A stretch of 38,531 bases of DNA from Iamia sp035765045. Lineage in GTDB: Bacteria; Actinomycetota; Acidimicrobiia; Acidimicrobiales; Iamiaceae. Below, piece by piece: positions 8,063-15,297 of this stretch. Each line of letters opens with the position of its first letter. Positions within the stretch are counted from its first letter, which is position 1. The notes below the pieces were generated by a model. That model saw only the letters and a program-made list of their open reading frames with translations, did not search any database and was not told the DNA's origin. Location of the stretch: the NCBI GenBank assembly GCA_035765045.1, contig DASTYI010000145.1:1-38531 (forward strand). The letters are read 5' to 3'. The position numbers and the translations under genes were made by a program.

Positions 8063-9484
8063 TCAGAGGAGGTCGCGGCGGTCGAGGGTGCCGGGACCGC
8101 AGGTGACGACGACCCGGCCGCCGCCGGCGCCCTGGGCCACCGACAGGGCGCCGCCGGCGCGGGCCAGCAGGTCGTCGACGTCGGGGCGGGGGTGCTCGCG
8201 GCCGTCGGTCACGGCGATGCCGACGCTCAACCCGCAGCGGACCTGCGTCCCGGCGACCACGAACGGCGGCTCCATGGCGGCGATGGCCCGGTGGGCGAGG
8301 TCCTCGGCGCCGGCCCGGGAGCTGACGCCCCGGCGCAGGCCGAGCAGCTCGTCGTTGCCGACCCGGCCCAGGACGTCCCCCGGGTCGAGGATGGCGTCGA
8401 GCCGCCGGGCCGTCTCGGCCAGGACCTGGTCGCCGGCGGCGTGGCCCAGGCGGTCGTTCACCCGGGAGAAGCCGTCGAGGTCGAGGGCCAGCACGGCGAG
8501 CGGCCGGCGGTCGGGTCGGGCCAGGGCGGCGGCGATCGCCTCGACGGTGGCGGCCCGGTTGGGCAGCCCAGTGAGCGGGTCGGTCCGGGCGGTGCGGTCG
8601 AGCGCCCGACGCTGGCCGTCCCACTCGACGACCAGCCAGGCCATGCCCCCGACCCGGCGGACCCGCTCGGCCACGATGCTCGTCGGGGAGGCGCCGGGGT
8701 GGGTGCCGGCGAGGACCAGCGCCTCGGCGGCGCCGTCGGCCGACCGCACCCGGGTGGCGACCCAGCCGGTCAGGCCGTGGCGCCGACCGACCTGGCGGGC
8801 GGCGGGGCCGAGGTCGGCCAGCACCCCGGTGACCGGCTCGCCGGGGACGACGACCCGGCCGAGCCAACCCTCGTCACCGGCGACGGCCCGCAGCAGCTCG
8901 ACGGCGGCCGGGTGCCCGGTGAGGTGGCGGGCCGGGCCACGCCCGTCGATGGCGATCCCGAACGGCACCGCCGGGAGCCGCCAGTCGGCCAGCCCGGGCA
9001 GGGCGTCGGCCACCTCCTCGACCGGGACGCCGGCGGCCATCAGCCCGACGATGCGCTCGTGGCTGCGCTGGTCGTCGTTGACCCGGCCGGTCACGACGGT
9101 CCGGCGCGACCCCTCGTGGCCGAACCGGCCCGAGCTGAGCTCGAGCCACCGCCACCCCACCTGGGCGTGGCGCATCCGGAGCGGGGCGGCGACGCCGATC
9201 GAGGCCGCCGGGGTGCCGACGCGGGACTCGGCGTCGAAGGCCCGGGCCACGTCGTCGGGGTGGAGCAGGTCGCGGATCGAGCGGCCGACGAGCATGGCCG
9301 CCTCCACGCCGAGCAGGGTGCCGGCGGCCGGGTTGGCGTACTCGACCGCCCCGTCGGGCCCGACGACCAGGATCAGGTCGTTGAGGCCGCCGAAGATGGC
9401 GTCGCCGGCGCCGCTGCCCAGCCCGGCCACGAGGTGGATCGCGACCTCGCCGGGCGCCAGCCGGGTGGGCGCAACCGATGCCAT
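8063..9484 (-). CDS. PAS domain protein with degenerate GGDEF domain
   Basis: A 473-residue predicted signalling protein without obvious membrane segments. An N-terminal PAS sensor (about 28-100) shows G-L-N-D-L-I-L-V-V and Y-A-N-P-A-A-G-T-L-L-G motifs. The middle resembles a second, degenerate sensory segment (about 125-300). The C-terminal GGDEF-type cyclase domain (about 300-465) has the T-D-P-L-T-G-L-P-N-R entry motif and L-D-L-D-G-F metal region. The active-site signature reads G-N-D-E-L rather than GG(D/E)EF, and no RxxD inhibitory site precedes it. It may make c-di-GMP poorly, or serve as a receptor or scaffold. No EAL domain is attached and no partner is adjacent. ATG 9484 is the natural start. 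Confidence 0.82.
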   Translation of the reverse strand: MASVAPTRLAPGEVAIHLVAGLGSGAGDAIFGGLNDLILVVGPDGAVEYANPAAGTLLGVEAAMLVGRSIRDLLHPDDVARAFDAESRVGTPAASIGVAAPLRMRHAQVGWRWLELSSGRFGHEGSRRTVVTGRVNDDQRSHERIVGLMAAGVPVEEVADALPGLADWRLPAVPFGIAIDGRGPARHLTGHPAAVELLRAVAGDEGWLGRVVVPGEPVTGVLADLGPAARQVGRRHGLTGWVATRVRSADGAAEALVLAGTHPGASPTSIVAERVRRVGGMAWLVVEWDGQRRALDRTARTDPLTGLPNRAATVEAIAAALARPDRRPLAVLALDLDGFSRVNDRLGHAAGDQVLAETARRLDAILDPGDVLGRVGNDELLGLRRGVSSRAGAEDLAHRAIAAMEPPFVVAGTQVRCGLSVGIAVTDGREHPRPDVDDLLARAGGALSVAQGAGGGRVVVTCGPGTLDRRDLL

Positions 9485-9556
9485 GCGTAGGTGTTCACCA
9501 CTCGCTGTGGGCGTCCTGCCCCGGAGAGTCGCCTCGAACGGGTGAAGCTGATGCCC

Positions 9557-10189
9557 TCAGTCCACCGGGGCGATGGACGCGAAGGCCCGGGCCCGGTCGA
9601 GCTTCGCCGTCCGCTCGGTGGGGTCGGCGGCCCCGACGAAGACGTAGTCGGCGGTGTACTCGGGGAGCATCTCGCCCTCGTCGTCGACCATCCAGGGCAG
9701 CGCCAGCCGCCGCGGCACCCGCACCTTCTCGGGGTGCTCGTAGGAGCCGAAGACCTTGTCCCAGAAGGCGATGCTCACCCCGTGGTTCTTCATCGGGGCG
9801 CCGAAGTGGTGGTGGAAGTGGTGACGCCGGACGAAGCGCTGGTAGGTGGTCCGGGGCGCCTTCAGGTGCGAGGCCATGTGCTGGTACTCGTAGAAGAAGT
9901 AGCCCACGGCCCACCCGACGGCGACGGTGACGGCGGCGACGGGACCGGCCAGCACCCAGCCGATGGGGGCCCACAGCACGGCGCCGACGAGCAGCATCCC
10001 GGTCCACGACAGCAGGTGGGTGTGGGAGAAGCTCCACGCCGAGGTGACGTGGTGCTCCAGGTGCTCGCGGCTCATGATCCCCTTGCCGTGCAGGTGGTGC
10101 ATGGCGAAGCGGTGGAGCATGTACTCGGCCCAGGTCCACAGGGCCCAGCCGGCGGCGAAGGCGACGAGGACGGTGGCGGCGGTCAGCAT
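9557..10189 (-). CDS. Fatty acid hydroxylase / sterol desaturase family membrane protein
   Basis: A 210-residue di-iron membrane oxygenase of the fatty acid hydroxylase superfamily. Histidine clusters are clear: E-Y-M-L-H-R-F-A-M-H-H (about 20-30), H-L-E-H-H (about 43), Y-E-Y-Q-H-M-A-S-H, and R-H-H-F-H-H-H-F (about 130-137), consistent with metal ligands. Hydrophobic segments lie at the N-terminus and around residues 60-100. The frame stays open upstream, but ATG 10189 has GAAGGAG 8 nt before it and begins a typical membrane segment, so it is taken as the start. It lies 13 nt after the TetR stop on the same strand, so the two are probably one operon and the regulator probably controls it. The substrate (fatty acyl, carotenoid or sterol-like lipid) cannot be told. 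Confidence 0.82.
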   Translation of the reverse strand: MLTAATVLVAFAAGWALWTWAEYMLHRFAMHHLHGKGIMSREHLEHHVTSAWSFSHTHLLSWTGMLLVGAVLWAPIGWVLAGPVAAVTVAVGWAVGYFFYEYQHMASHLKAPRTTYQRFVRRHHFHHHFGAPMKNHGVSIAFWDKVFGSYEHPEKVRVPRRLALPWMVDDEGEMLPEYTADYVFVGAADPTERTAKLDRARAFASIAPVD

Positions 10190-10202
10190 GTCGGCGGCTC
10201 CT

Positions 10203-10964
10203 TCAGTCGGCCGTCGGGAGGGGCAGGCGGTCGGCGTGGGGCACGGCGGCGGCCAGCAGGTCGACGTCGGCACCCCAGCCCCGCAGCAGGGTGGTGGTGA
10301 TCTCGCGCCCGAGCAGCGCCCCGGTGGTGGGCATGCCGACGCCCAGCCCGTCGACGAGCAGGGCGCCGTTGAGGGCGACCAGCCAGGCCAGGGTGCGGAC
10401 GAGGGCACCGTCGAGCGGCTGGTCGAGCGGGTCGGCCACGGCCTCGTGGGGGGCGAGGGCGCCGACCTCGACGGCGGTGGCCAGGAGCCGCCGCGGGGTG
10501 TCGAGCACGGCCATGGCGTGGGGGACCACGGCGGCGGCGTCCGCCGTCTCCTCGGCGTTCTCGGTGACGAGCAGCCGCTGCTGGAGCCGGAACTCGCGCG
10601 GGTGGTGCTCGGGGGCGCTGAGGAAGAGGCGGGAGAACCCGACCAGCCGGGCCAGGGCGGTGGTGCGCTCGTCGAGGCCGGCCAGGTCGACCTGCCAGGC
10701 CGCCACCGTGCTGACCGAGACGTCGGCGAGGATCCGCAGCGCCTCCTGCTGGAGCGAGGCCAGCAGCGCCGAGCGGGACGGGAAGTAGGTGTAGAGGCTG
10801 GCCGGGGCGTAGTCCGCCACCTCGGCCAGCGCCGCCATCGTCAGCCCGTCGGGGCCGACCTCCTCCACCAGGTCGGCGGCCAGCGCCAGGAGGGCCTGGC
10901 GCCGGGCCTCGCGCTTGCGGGTCCGTCGGTCACCGCTCGATGCATCGACGTTTTCCGAAGGCAC
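10203..10964 (-). CDS. TetR/AcrR family transcriptional regulator
   Basis: A 253-residue regulator with an N-terminal TetR helix-turn-helix (about 14-62): R-R-Q-A-L-L-A-L-A-A-D-L-V, then the recognition region A-L-A-E-V-A-D-Y-A-P-A-S-L-Y-T-Y-F-P-S-R-S-A-L. The rest is the helical ligand-binding/dimer domain. The start GTG (10964) lacks a Shine-Dalgarno but lies 7 nt after a -10-like hexamer, which suggests a leaderless mRNA. A perfect palindrome covers both the -10 and the start codon, so autoregulation is likely. The fatty acid hydroxylase gene follows 13 nt downstream, pointing to a lipid-responsive repressor operon. The ligand is unknown. Confidence 0.88.
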   Translation of the reverse strand: MPSENVDASSGDRRTRKREARRQALLALAADLVEEVGPDGLTMAALAEVADYAPASLYTYFPSRSALLASLQQEALRILADVSVSTVAAWQVDLAGLDERTTALARLVGFSRLFLSAPEHHPREFRLQQRLLVTENAEETADAAAVVPHAMAVLDTPRRLLATAVEVGALAPHEAVADPLDQPLDGALVRTLAWLVALNGALLVDGLGVGMPTTGALLGREITTTLLRGWGADVDLLAAAVPHADRLPLPTAD

Positions 10965-10976
10965 GTCGGAAAACGT
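10948..10976. promoter_or_regulatory. Perfect palindromic operator over the tetR start
   Basis: Arms ACGTTTTCCGA (10948-10958) and TCGGAAAACGT (10966-10976) are perfect 11-bp inverted repeats around a 7-nt spacer, 29 bp in all. Length and symmetry fit a TetR-dimer operator. It covers most of the -10 hexamer and the first five codons of tetR, so binding would block initiation. Confidence 0.7.
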
Positions 10977-11001
10977 ACGCCAGTCGGTCAGAGGGGGTCA
11001 A
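10972..11001 (-). promoter_or_regulatory. Putative leaderless promoter of tetR-hydroxylase operon
   Basis: On the minus strand TTGACC (11001-10996) is followed by an 18-nt spacer and TACGTT (10977-10972), then 7 nt to the GTG start at 10964. Both hexamers resemble housekeeping actinobacterial promoters, and the spacing places the transcript start at or within a base of the start codon. Confidence 0.6.
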
Positions 11002-11018
11002 GGCCGACCGGCCGGTCG

Positions 11019-11435
11019 TCAGGCCATCCCGTAGGCGTGGGTGGGGCGGAGGCGGAGCACGACCCGGCGGTCCCGGACCATGGCCGCCCGGTAGTCGTCC
11101 CAATCGGGGTGCTCGCCCTGGACGGCCCGGTAGAGGTCGACCAGCTCGGCGACGGTGGCGTCGTCGGGGCGCTCGGCCACCGGGCTGAGGTCGGCGTCGC
11201 CCTCGAGCACGACGTAGGACCAGAAGTCCTCGGCCGTCACGTGGAGCGAGACCCGCGGGTCGCGGACGAGGTTGCGGTACTTGGCCCGGTCGGCGGTGAT
11301 CGACACCCGGACCACGTCGTCGTCGCCGACGGCGTGGTTGACGTTCGACAGCTGGGGCCGGCCGTCGCCCTTGAGGGTGACGAGCACCCCGTGGTCACGG
11401 CTGCGGGCGTAGGCGAGGGCGTCGGCGATCTCCAT
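11019..11435 (-). CDS. PPOX-class F420-dependent oxidoreductase
   Basis: A 138-residue small split-barrel flavin/deazaflavin-binding protein of the pyridoxamine-phosphate-oxidase-like class (Rv1155-type). Characteristic features are the N-terminal G-V-L-V-T-L-K-x-D-G-R-P-Q-L-S-N-V strand pair, D-R-A-K-Y-R-N-L-x-R-D-P-R-V-S-L and V-x-L-E-G-x-A-D-L-S. These match the family that typically uses coenzyme F420. The substrate is unknown. It sits between the TetR operon and the surface-protein gene, same strand, with small gaps on either side (42 nt after the surface-protein stop). ATG 11435 starts at the conserved N-terminus. Confidence 0.85.
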   Translation of the reverse strand: MEIADALAYARSRDHGVLVTLKGDGRPQLSNVNHAVGDDDVVRVSITADRAKYRNLVRDPRVSLHVTAEDFWSYVVLEGDADLSPVAERPDDATVAELVDLYRAVQGEHPDWDDYRAAMVRDRRVVLRLRPTHAYGMA

Positions 11436-11477
11436 GGCCGTCCCAACGCCGGGGCCGGCGGTGTTCGTCCCGGGTGC

Positions 11478-13325
11478 TCAGCGGGCGGTGCGCCGGCGGG
11501 CCACGGTGGTGAGCAGCACACCGAGGCCGAGGACCATCAGGCCCAGCACCACCGTCCGGGCCACCCAGGCCCCGGTGCGGGCGAGGGCCCCGTCCCGGGC
11601 GCCGCCGCCACTGCGGTCCCCACCGCCGGGGTCCCGTGTGCTGCCGTCCCCTGCGACCCCGTCGTCACCGGGCCCCGTCGTCCCCGGCGGGGGGAGGGTC
11701 GAGGCGGTGTCGGAGCTGACCGACGGGGTCGGCTCGGGCGTCGGGGTGGCCGACGGCTCCGGCGTGGGGGTCGCCGTCGGGGTGGCGGTGGGCGTGGCCG
11801 TGGGGGTGGCGGTCGGCGTCGGGGTCGGCGTGGCGGTCGGGCCGAGGATGACCCCGGCGTCGATCCTCGTGGTCGAGATGACGTTGGGGGCGATGGTGAA
11901 GACGTCGGTGTAGCCCTCGTCGGGGCCGGCCGGGTTGATGTCGGAGTCGAGCAGGTCGTCCCCCCCCGCCTGGTCCTTGGGCGAGAAGGCGTCCGTCGGG
12001 CCCACCAGCACGCGCACCCGGTAGTCGCCCGGGATCGGTGCCACCACCGTGTAGGACCCGGTGCTGCTGGTCGTCGTGCTGTCGAGCTGCGAGGTCTTGG
12101 CCGCGTTCCACAGCTGCACCGTCACGCCCTCGATGCCGGGCTCGCCGGCGTCCTGCTCGCCGTCGCCGTCGAGGTCGTCCCAGACGAAGTTGCCGATGTT
12201 GATCGGCGTGGGGGTCCGGGTCGGGGTCGGGGTGGCGAAGACGATGATCCCCGCGTCGATCACCGTGGTCGAGATGACGTTCGACGCGATGGTGAAGATG
12301 TCGGTGAACCCGAAGTGGGTGCCCGCCGGGTTGATGTCCGAGTCGAGCTGGTTGTCGCCGCCGGCCTGGTCCTTGGGCGAGAACTCGTCCATCGGCCCCG
12401 GCAGCAGGACCCGCACCCGGTAGTCACCGGGGATCGGCGCCACCACCGTGTAGAACCCGCTGGCGTTGGTGGTGTCGCTGTCGAGCAGCGACGTCTTCGC
12501 CGCGTTCCACAGCTGCACCGTCACCCCCTCGATGCCGGGCTCGCCGGCGTCCTGCTCGCCGTCGCCGTCGAGATCCCGCCAGACGAAGTTCCCGATGTTG
12601 ATCGGCGTCGGCGTGCGGGTCGGCGTCGGGGTGGCGAACACGATGATCCCGGCGTCGATCGTGGTGATGGAGATGACGTTCGACGCGATGGTGAAGATGT
12701 CGGTGAACCCGGAGTCGGTGCCCGCCGGGTTGATGTCCGAGTCGAGCAGGTCGTCACCGCCGGCCTGGTCCATGGGCGAGAACTCGTCCATCGCCCCCGG
12801 CAGCAGGACCCGCACCCGGTAGTCGCCCGGCGTCGGCGCCACCACCGTGTACAACCCGCTGGCGTTGGTGGTGTCGGTGTCGAGCAGCGACGTCTTCGCC
12901 GCGTTCCACAGCTGCACCGTCACCCCCTCGAGACCGGGCTCACCGGCGTCCTGGCGCCCGTCGCCGTCCAGGTCCCGCCAGACGAAGTTCCCGATGTTGA
13001 TCGGCGTCGGCGTGCGGGTCGGCGTCGGGTCGGCCCGGGGCGTGCCCCCCGGACGGGTCCGGACCTCGGGGGCGGCCGGCCCCTCGGTGGTGGCCACGGC
13101 CCCCTCGTCGACGGGCGCGGATCCCTCGGGGTGGAAGATCACGCCGTCCTCCTCGACGACGGTGCCGTCCTCGGGGTGGAAGGTCACGCCGTCCTCGCCC
13201 TCGCCGGCGACGCCATCGGCCGCCACCGGGTCGGGCTCGGCCGAGCGGTCGAGGCCGGCGACGTACAGCGAGAAGCCCAGCACGAGAACAGCGACGAAGA
13301 CCGCGTTCGCCAGTCGTGCCCTCAT
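11478..13325 (-). CDS. Secreted SdrD-B-like repeat surface protein with LARTG sorting signal
   Basis: A 615-residue predicted cell-wall-anchored protein. It has an N-terminal signal peptide (about 5-26), an acidic segment, then three near-identical SdrD/Cna-B-like domains beginning at I-N-I-G-N-F-V-W (residues 109, 242, 375). Each has D-L-D-G-D-G-x-Q-D-A-G-E-P-G and D-Y-R-V-R-V motifs and is separated by T-P-T-R-T-P-T-P linkers. A long Thr-Pro-Ala stalk and a Gly/Ser-rich stretch follow. The end is L-A-R-T-G (581-585), a hydrophobic helix and a basic tail: a sorting signal of the LAXTG type used by class E sortases of high-GC Gram-positives. ATG 13325 is chosen over an upstream in-frame GTG (13346) because GGAGGA lies 9 nt before it and the signal peptide begins there. 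No sortase gene is in the window. Confidence 0.88.
   Translation of the reverse strand: MRARLANAVFVAVLVLGFSLYVAGLDRSAEPDPVAADGVAGEGEDGVTFHPEDGTVVEEDGVIFHPEGSAPVDEGAVATTEGPAAPEVRTRPGGTPRADPTPTRTPTPINIGNFVWRDLDGDGRQDAGEPGLEGVTVQLWNAAKTSLLDTDTTNASGLYTVVAPTPGDYRVRVLLPGAMDEFSPMDQAGGDDLLDSDINPAGTDSGFTDIFTIASNVISITTIDAGIIVFATPTPTRTPTPINIGNFVWRDLDGDGEQDAGEPGIEGVTVQLWNAAKTSLLDSDTTNASGFYTVVAPIPGDYRVRVLLPGPMDEFSPKDQAGGDNQLDSDINPAGTHFGFTDIFTIASNVISTTVIDAGIIVFATPTPTRTPTPINIGNFVWDDLDGDGEQDAGEPGIEGVTVQLWNAAKTSQLDSTTTSSTGSYTVVAPIPGDYRVRVLVGPTDAFSPKDQAGGDDLLDSDINPAGPDEGYTDVFTIAPNVISTTRIDAGVILGPTATPTPTPTATPTATPTATPTATPTPEPSATPTPEPTPSVSSDTASTLPPPGTTGPGDDGVAGDGSTRDPGGGDRSGGGARDGALARTGAWVARTVVLGLMVLGLGVLLTTVARRRTAR
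11829..13025 (-). repeat. Three tandem 399-bp coding repeats in the surface-protein gene
   Basis: The GACGAAGTT...CCGATGTT block recurs at 12981, 12582 and 12183, exactly 399 bp (133 codons) apart, and the whole unit is strongly conserved at nucleotide level. Units one and two are most alike; the third diverges more. Such in-frame tandem repeats can expand or contract by recombination and vary the protein's reach from the wall. Confidence 0.85.
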
Positions 13326-13392
13326 GTTCGCCCGTCCTCCGGTCACGCAACCGAATCGGGCGGCAGCCTAACCCTGCTGGCGCAGCCCCCGC

Positions 13393-13398
13393 TACTGT
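13393..13398 (+). promoter_or_regulatory. -10-like element for the membrane glycosyltransferase operon
   Basis: TACTGT (TAnnnT type) ends 6 nt before the ATG at 13405 and there is no Shine-Dalgarno, suggesting a leaderless transcript. No good -35 was seen upstream. Confidence 0.4.
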
Positions 13399-13404
13399 CC
13401 GCGC

Positions 13405-15297
13405 ATGCTGATGGGCGCGGCGATGGTGGTCGCCGTCGTCGCCGTGGGCACCGGCCTGACGCTGTGGATCGACGTCCCGCTGCGGTTGGAGGAGCGCCTC
13501 CCCGTCGGCGCCGTCACCGGGGTGGTGGCCGTGGCGACCGCCGGCTTCGTCGGCTTCGAGGCCTTCGGCATGGGCGTCCCGGCGCTGGCGGTCGGGATCG
13601 GCCTGCCCGGTCTCTTCGCCGGGGCCGCGGCGGTGGCCCACCCGGGGGTCCTCCGGGCCGACGCCCGCCACGCCTGGCGCCGCCTCCGCCGCCCGGCCCT
13701 CCGGCCCGCCAGCCTGCGCCCCCTCGCCCTGCTGGTGCTCGCCGGCGCCGTGGTGACGACGCGCACGCTGGCCCTCGCCTACCAGGTCGACGCCGACGGC
13801 ATCAGCACCGGCAGCCTGGCCGGCTGGGGCGACTGGGCCGCCCACCTGGCCTACTCGGGCTCCTTCGCCTACGGCGACAACCGCGGCCTCGACCTCCCGA
13901 TCGCCACCGGCGAGCCGCTCCGCTACCACTTCCTCGCCAACTTCTTCGGCTCGCTGTTCACCGTCACCGGGCTCGACCTGCCCCAGGCCCTGGTGTGGTC
14001 GGCGTGGGTGCTGGCGGTCGCCTTCCCCGCCCTGCTGGCCGGGTTCGTGCTCCGGCTCACCCGCTCCCGGGCCACCGCCGTCCTGGCCACCGTGCTGTTC
14101 ACCCTGACCGGCGGGGTGGGGGTCTGGTACCTGGCCCAGGACGTCCGGGAGGGCGGGTGGCGGACCCTCACCGCCCTGCCGCAGACCTACGCCCGGATGC
14201 CCGAGCAGCACCTGTGGGTCGACACCACCATCTCGGCCTCGCTCTACGCCCAGCGCTCGACGCTGCTCGGGCTGTGCACCGGGCTGGCCGCCGGGATCCT
14301 GCTCCTGGCCGCCCGGCCCCGCTGGGCCCGCTCCGGGTTCCTCGCCGCCGGCCTCCTGGTCGGCACCACCGGCATCAGCCACGTCCACATGCTCTTCACC
14401 GCCCTGGCCCTCGGCGGGCTGGCCTGGCTCCTCGACCGCCGGGCCACCTGGTGGTGGTTCCTCGGCCCCGCCGCCGTCGTCGGGCTGCCGCTGGCCGCCG
14501 CCATCCGGCCCCCGACGAGCAGCCTGCGCTGGATGGTCGGCTGGATGGCCCCGGGCGCCGACCAGACGTGGCCCTGGTTCTGGATCCGCAACGTCGGCCT
14601 GCTGCTCCCGCTGTTCCTGCTCGTCTCGCTGACGGGTGGCGTGACGCCCCGGCTGCGGCGGCTGGCCGCCCCCCTCTGGCTGTGGTTCGTCGTCCCCAAC
14701 CTGGTGGCGTTCCACCCCTCGGAGTGGAACAACACCAAGTTCTTCCTGTTCTGGCAGCTGGCCGGGAGCATCGTCGTCGCCGACCTGCTCCGCCGGATCG
14801 GGCGCGGCGGGGAGGGGCTGGGCCGCGCCGCCCGGATGACGACGGCGGCGGTGCTCGTCGTCGCCCTCACCGTCACCGGGACGGCCGACCTGGTGCGCGG
14901 CCTCCAACGGTCCTCGGCCATCCCCTGGGTCGACGCCGACGAGGTCGCCGCGGCGCGCTGGCTGCGGGCCGAGGCCGAGCCCGGCCAGGCCCTCGTCTAC
15001 GGCGCCTCCAACACCTCGGCGGTGGCGGCGCTGAGCGGCGTCCCCGCCCTCACCGGCTACCCGGGGTGGACCGACGACCTGGGCCTGCCCGACTGGGCCG
15101 TCCGGGTCCACGCCGCCCGGGCGATCCTGTCCGGGGGCCCCGACGCCGACGCCGCCATCGCCCGCTACGGCATCGACTACGTCGTCATCGGGCCGCGGGA
15201 GCGGGCCGAGATGGACGCCTCCGACACCTACTGGGGTCGCCACGGCACCCTCCTGTTCTCCCGGGGCCTGTACCGGATCTACGGGGTCGACCGGTGA
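13405..15297 (+). CDS. Multi-pass membrane protein, GT-C glycosyltransferase-like
   Basis: A 630-residue very hydrophobic protein with roughly a dozen membrane segments. An extracytoplasmic-loop-like region carries G-W-G-D-W-A-A-H-L-A-Y and P-L-R-Y-H-F-L-A-N-F-F (about 140-190). A short soluble C-terminal domain (about 510-630) has Y-G-I-D-Y-V-V-I-G-P-R-E-R, a tail often seen in GT-C type polyprenyl-phosphate-sugar transferases and DUF2298 proteins. I do not recognise a named family. The topology and the coupled downstream gene suggest a role in membrane-linked glycan assembly. Its stop codon overlaps the next gene's GTG in a GTGA tetranucleotide, so the two are translationally coupled. Polysaccharide polymerase or ligase is an alternative. 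Confidence 0.72.
   Translation: MLMGAAMVVAVVAVGTGLTLWIDVPLRLEERLPVGAVTGVVAVATAGFVGFEAFGMGVPALAVGIGLPGLFAGAAAVAHPGVLRADARHAWRRLRRPALRPASLRPLALLVLAGAVVTTRTLALAYQVDADGISTGSLAGWGDWAAHLAYSGSFAYGDNRGLDLPIATGEPLRYHFLANFFGSLFTVTGLDLPQALVWSAWVLAVAFPALLAGFVLRLTRSRATAVLATVLFTLTGGVGVWYLAQDVREGGWRTLTALPQTYARMPEQHLWVDTTISASLYAQRSTLLGLCTGLAAGILLLAARPRWARSGFLAAGLLVGTTGISHVHMLFTALALGGLAWLLDRRATWWWFLGPAAVVGLPLAAAIRPPTSSLRWMVGWMAPGADQTWPWFWIRNVGLLLPLFLLVSLTGGVTPRLRRLAAPLWLWFVVPNLVAFHPSEWNNTKFFLFWQLAGSIVVADLLRRIGRGGEGLGRAARMTTAAVLVVALTVTGTADLVRGLQRSSAIPWVDADEVAAARWLRAEAEPGQALVYGASNTSAVAALSGVPALTGYPGWTDDLGLPDWAVRVHAARAILSGGPDADAAIARYGIDYVVIGPRERAEMDASDTYWGRHGTLLFSRGLYRIYGVDR

Noticed and set aside
11740..11850. 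Short GTGGGCGTGGCC-like repeats resembling a microsatellite
   Set aside because: They encode the Thr-Pro-Ala stalk of the surface protein in frame, so they are explained by protein repeats.
11829..13025. Regularly spaced repeats considered as a possible CRISPR array
   Set aside because: The unit is 399 bp, in frame and protein-coding; there are no short repeats with unique spacers anywhere in the window.
9927..15293. An open frame running more than 5 kb upstream in the same frame as the YYY fusion protein
   Set aside because: It crosses several well-supported genes on the other strand and a coupled gene on the same strand, and its sequence is Gly/Val/Arg low complexity. The real start is GTG 15294.
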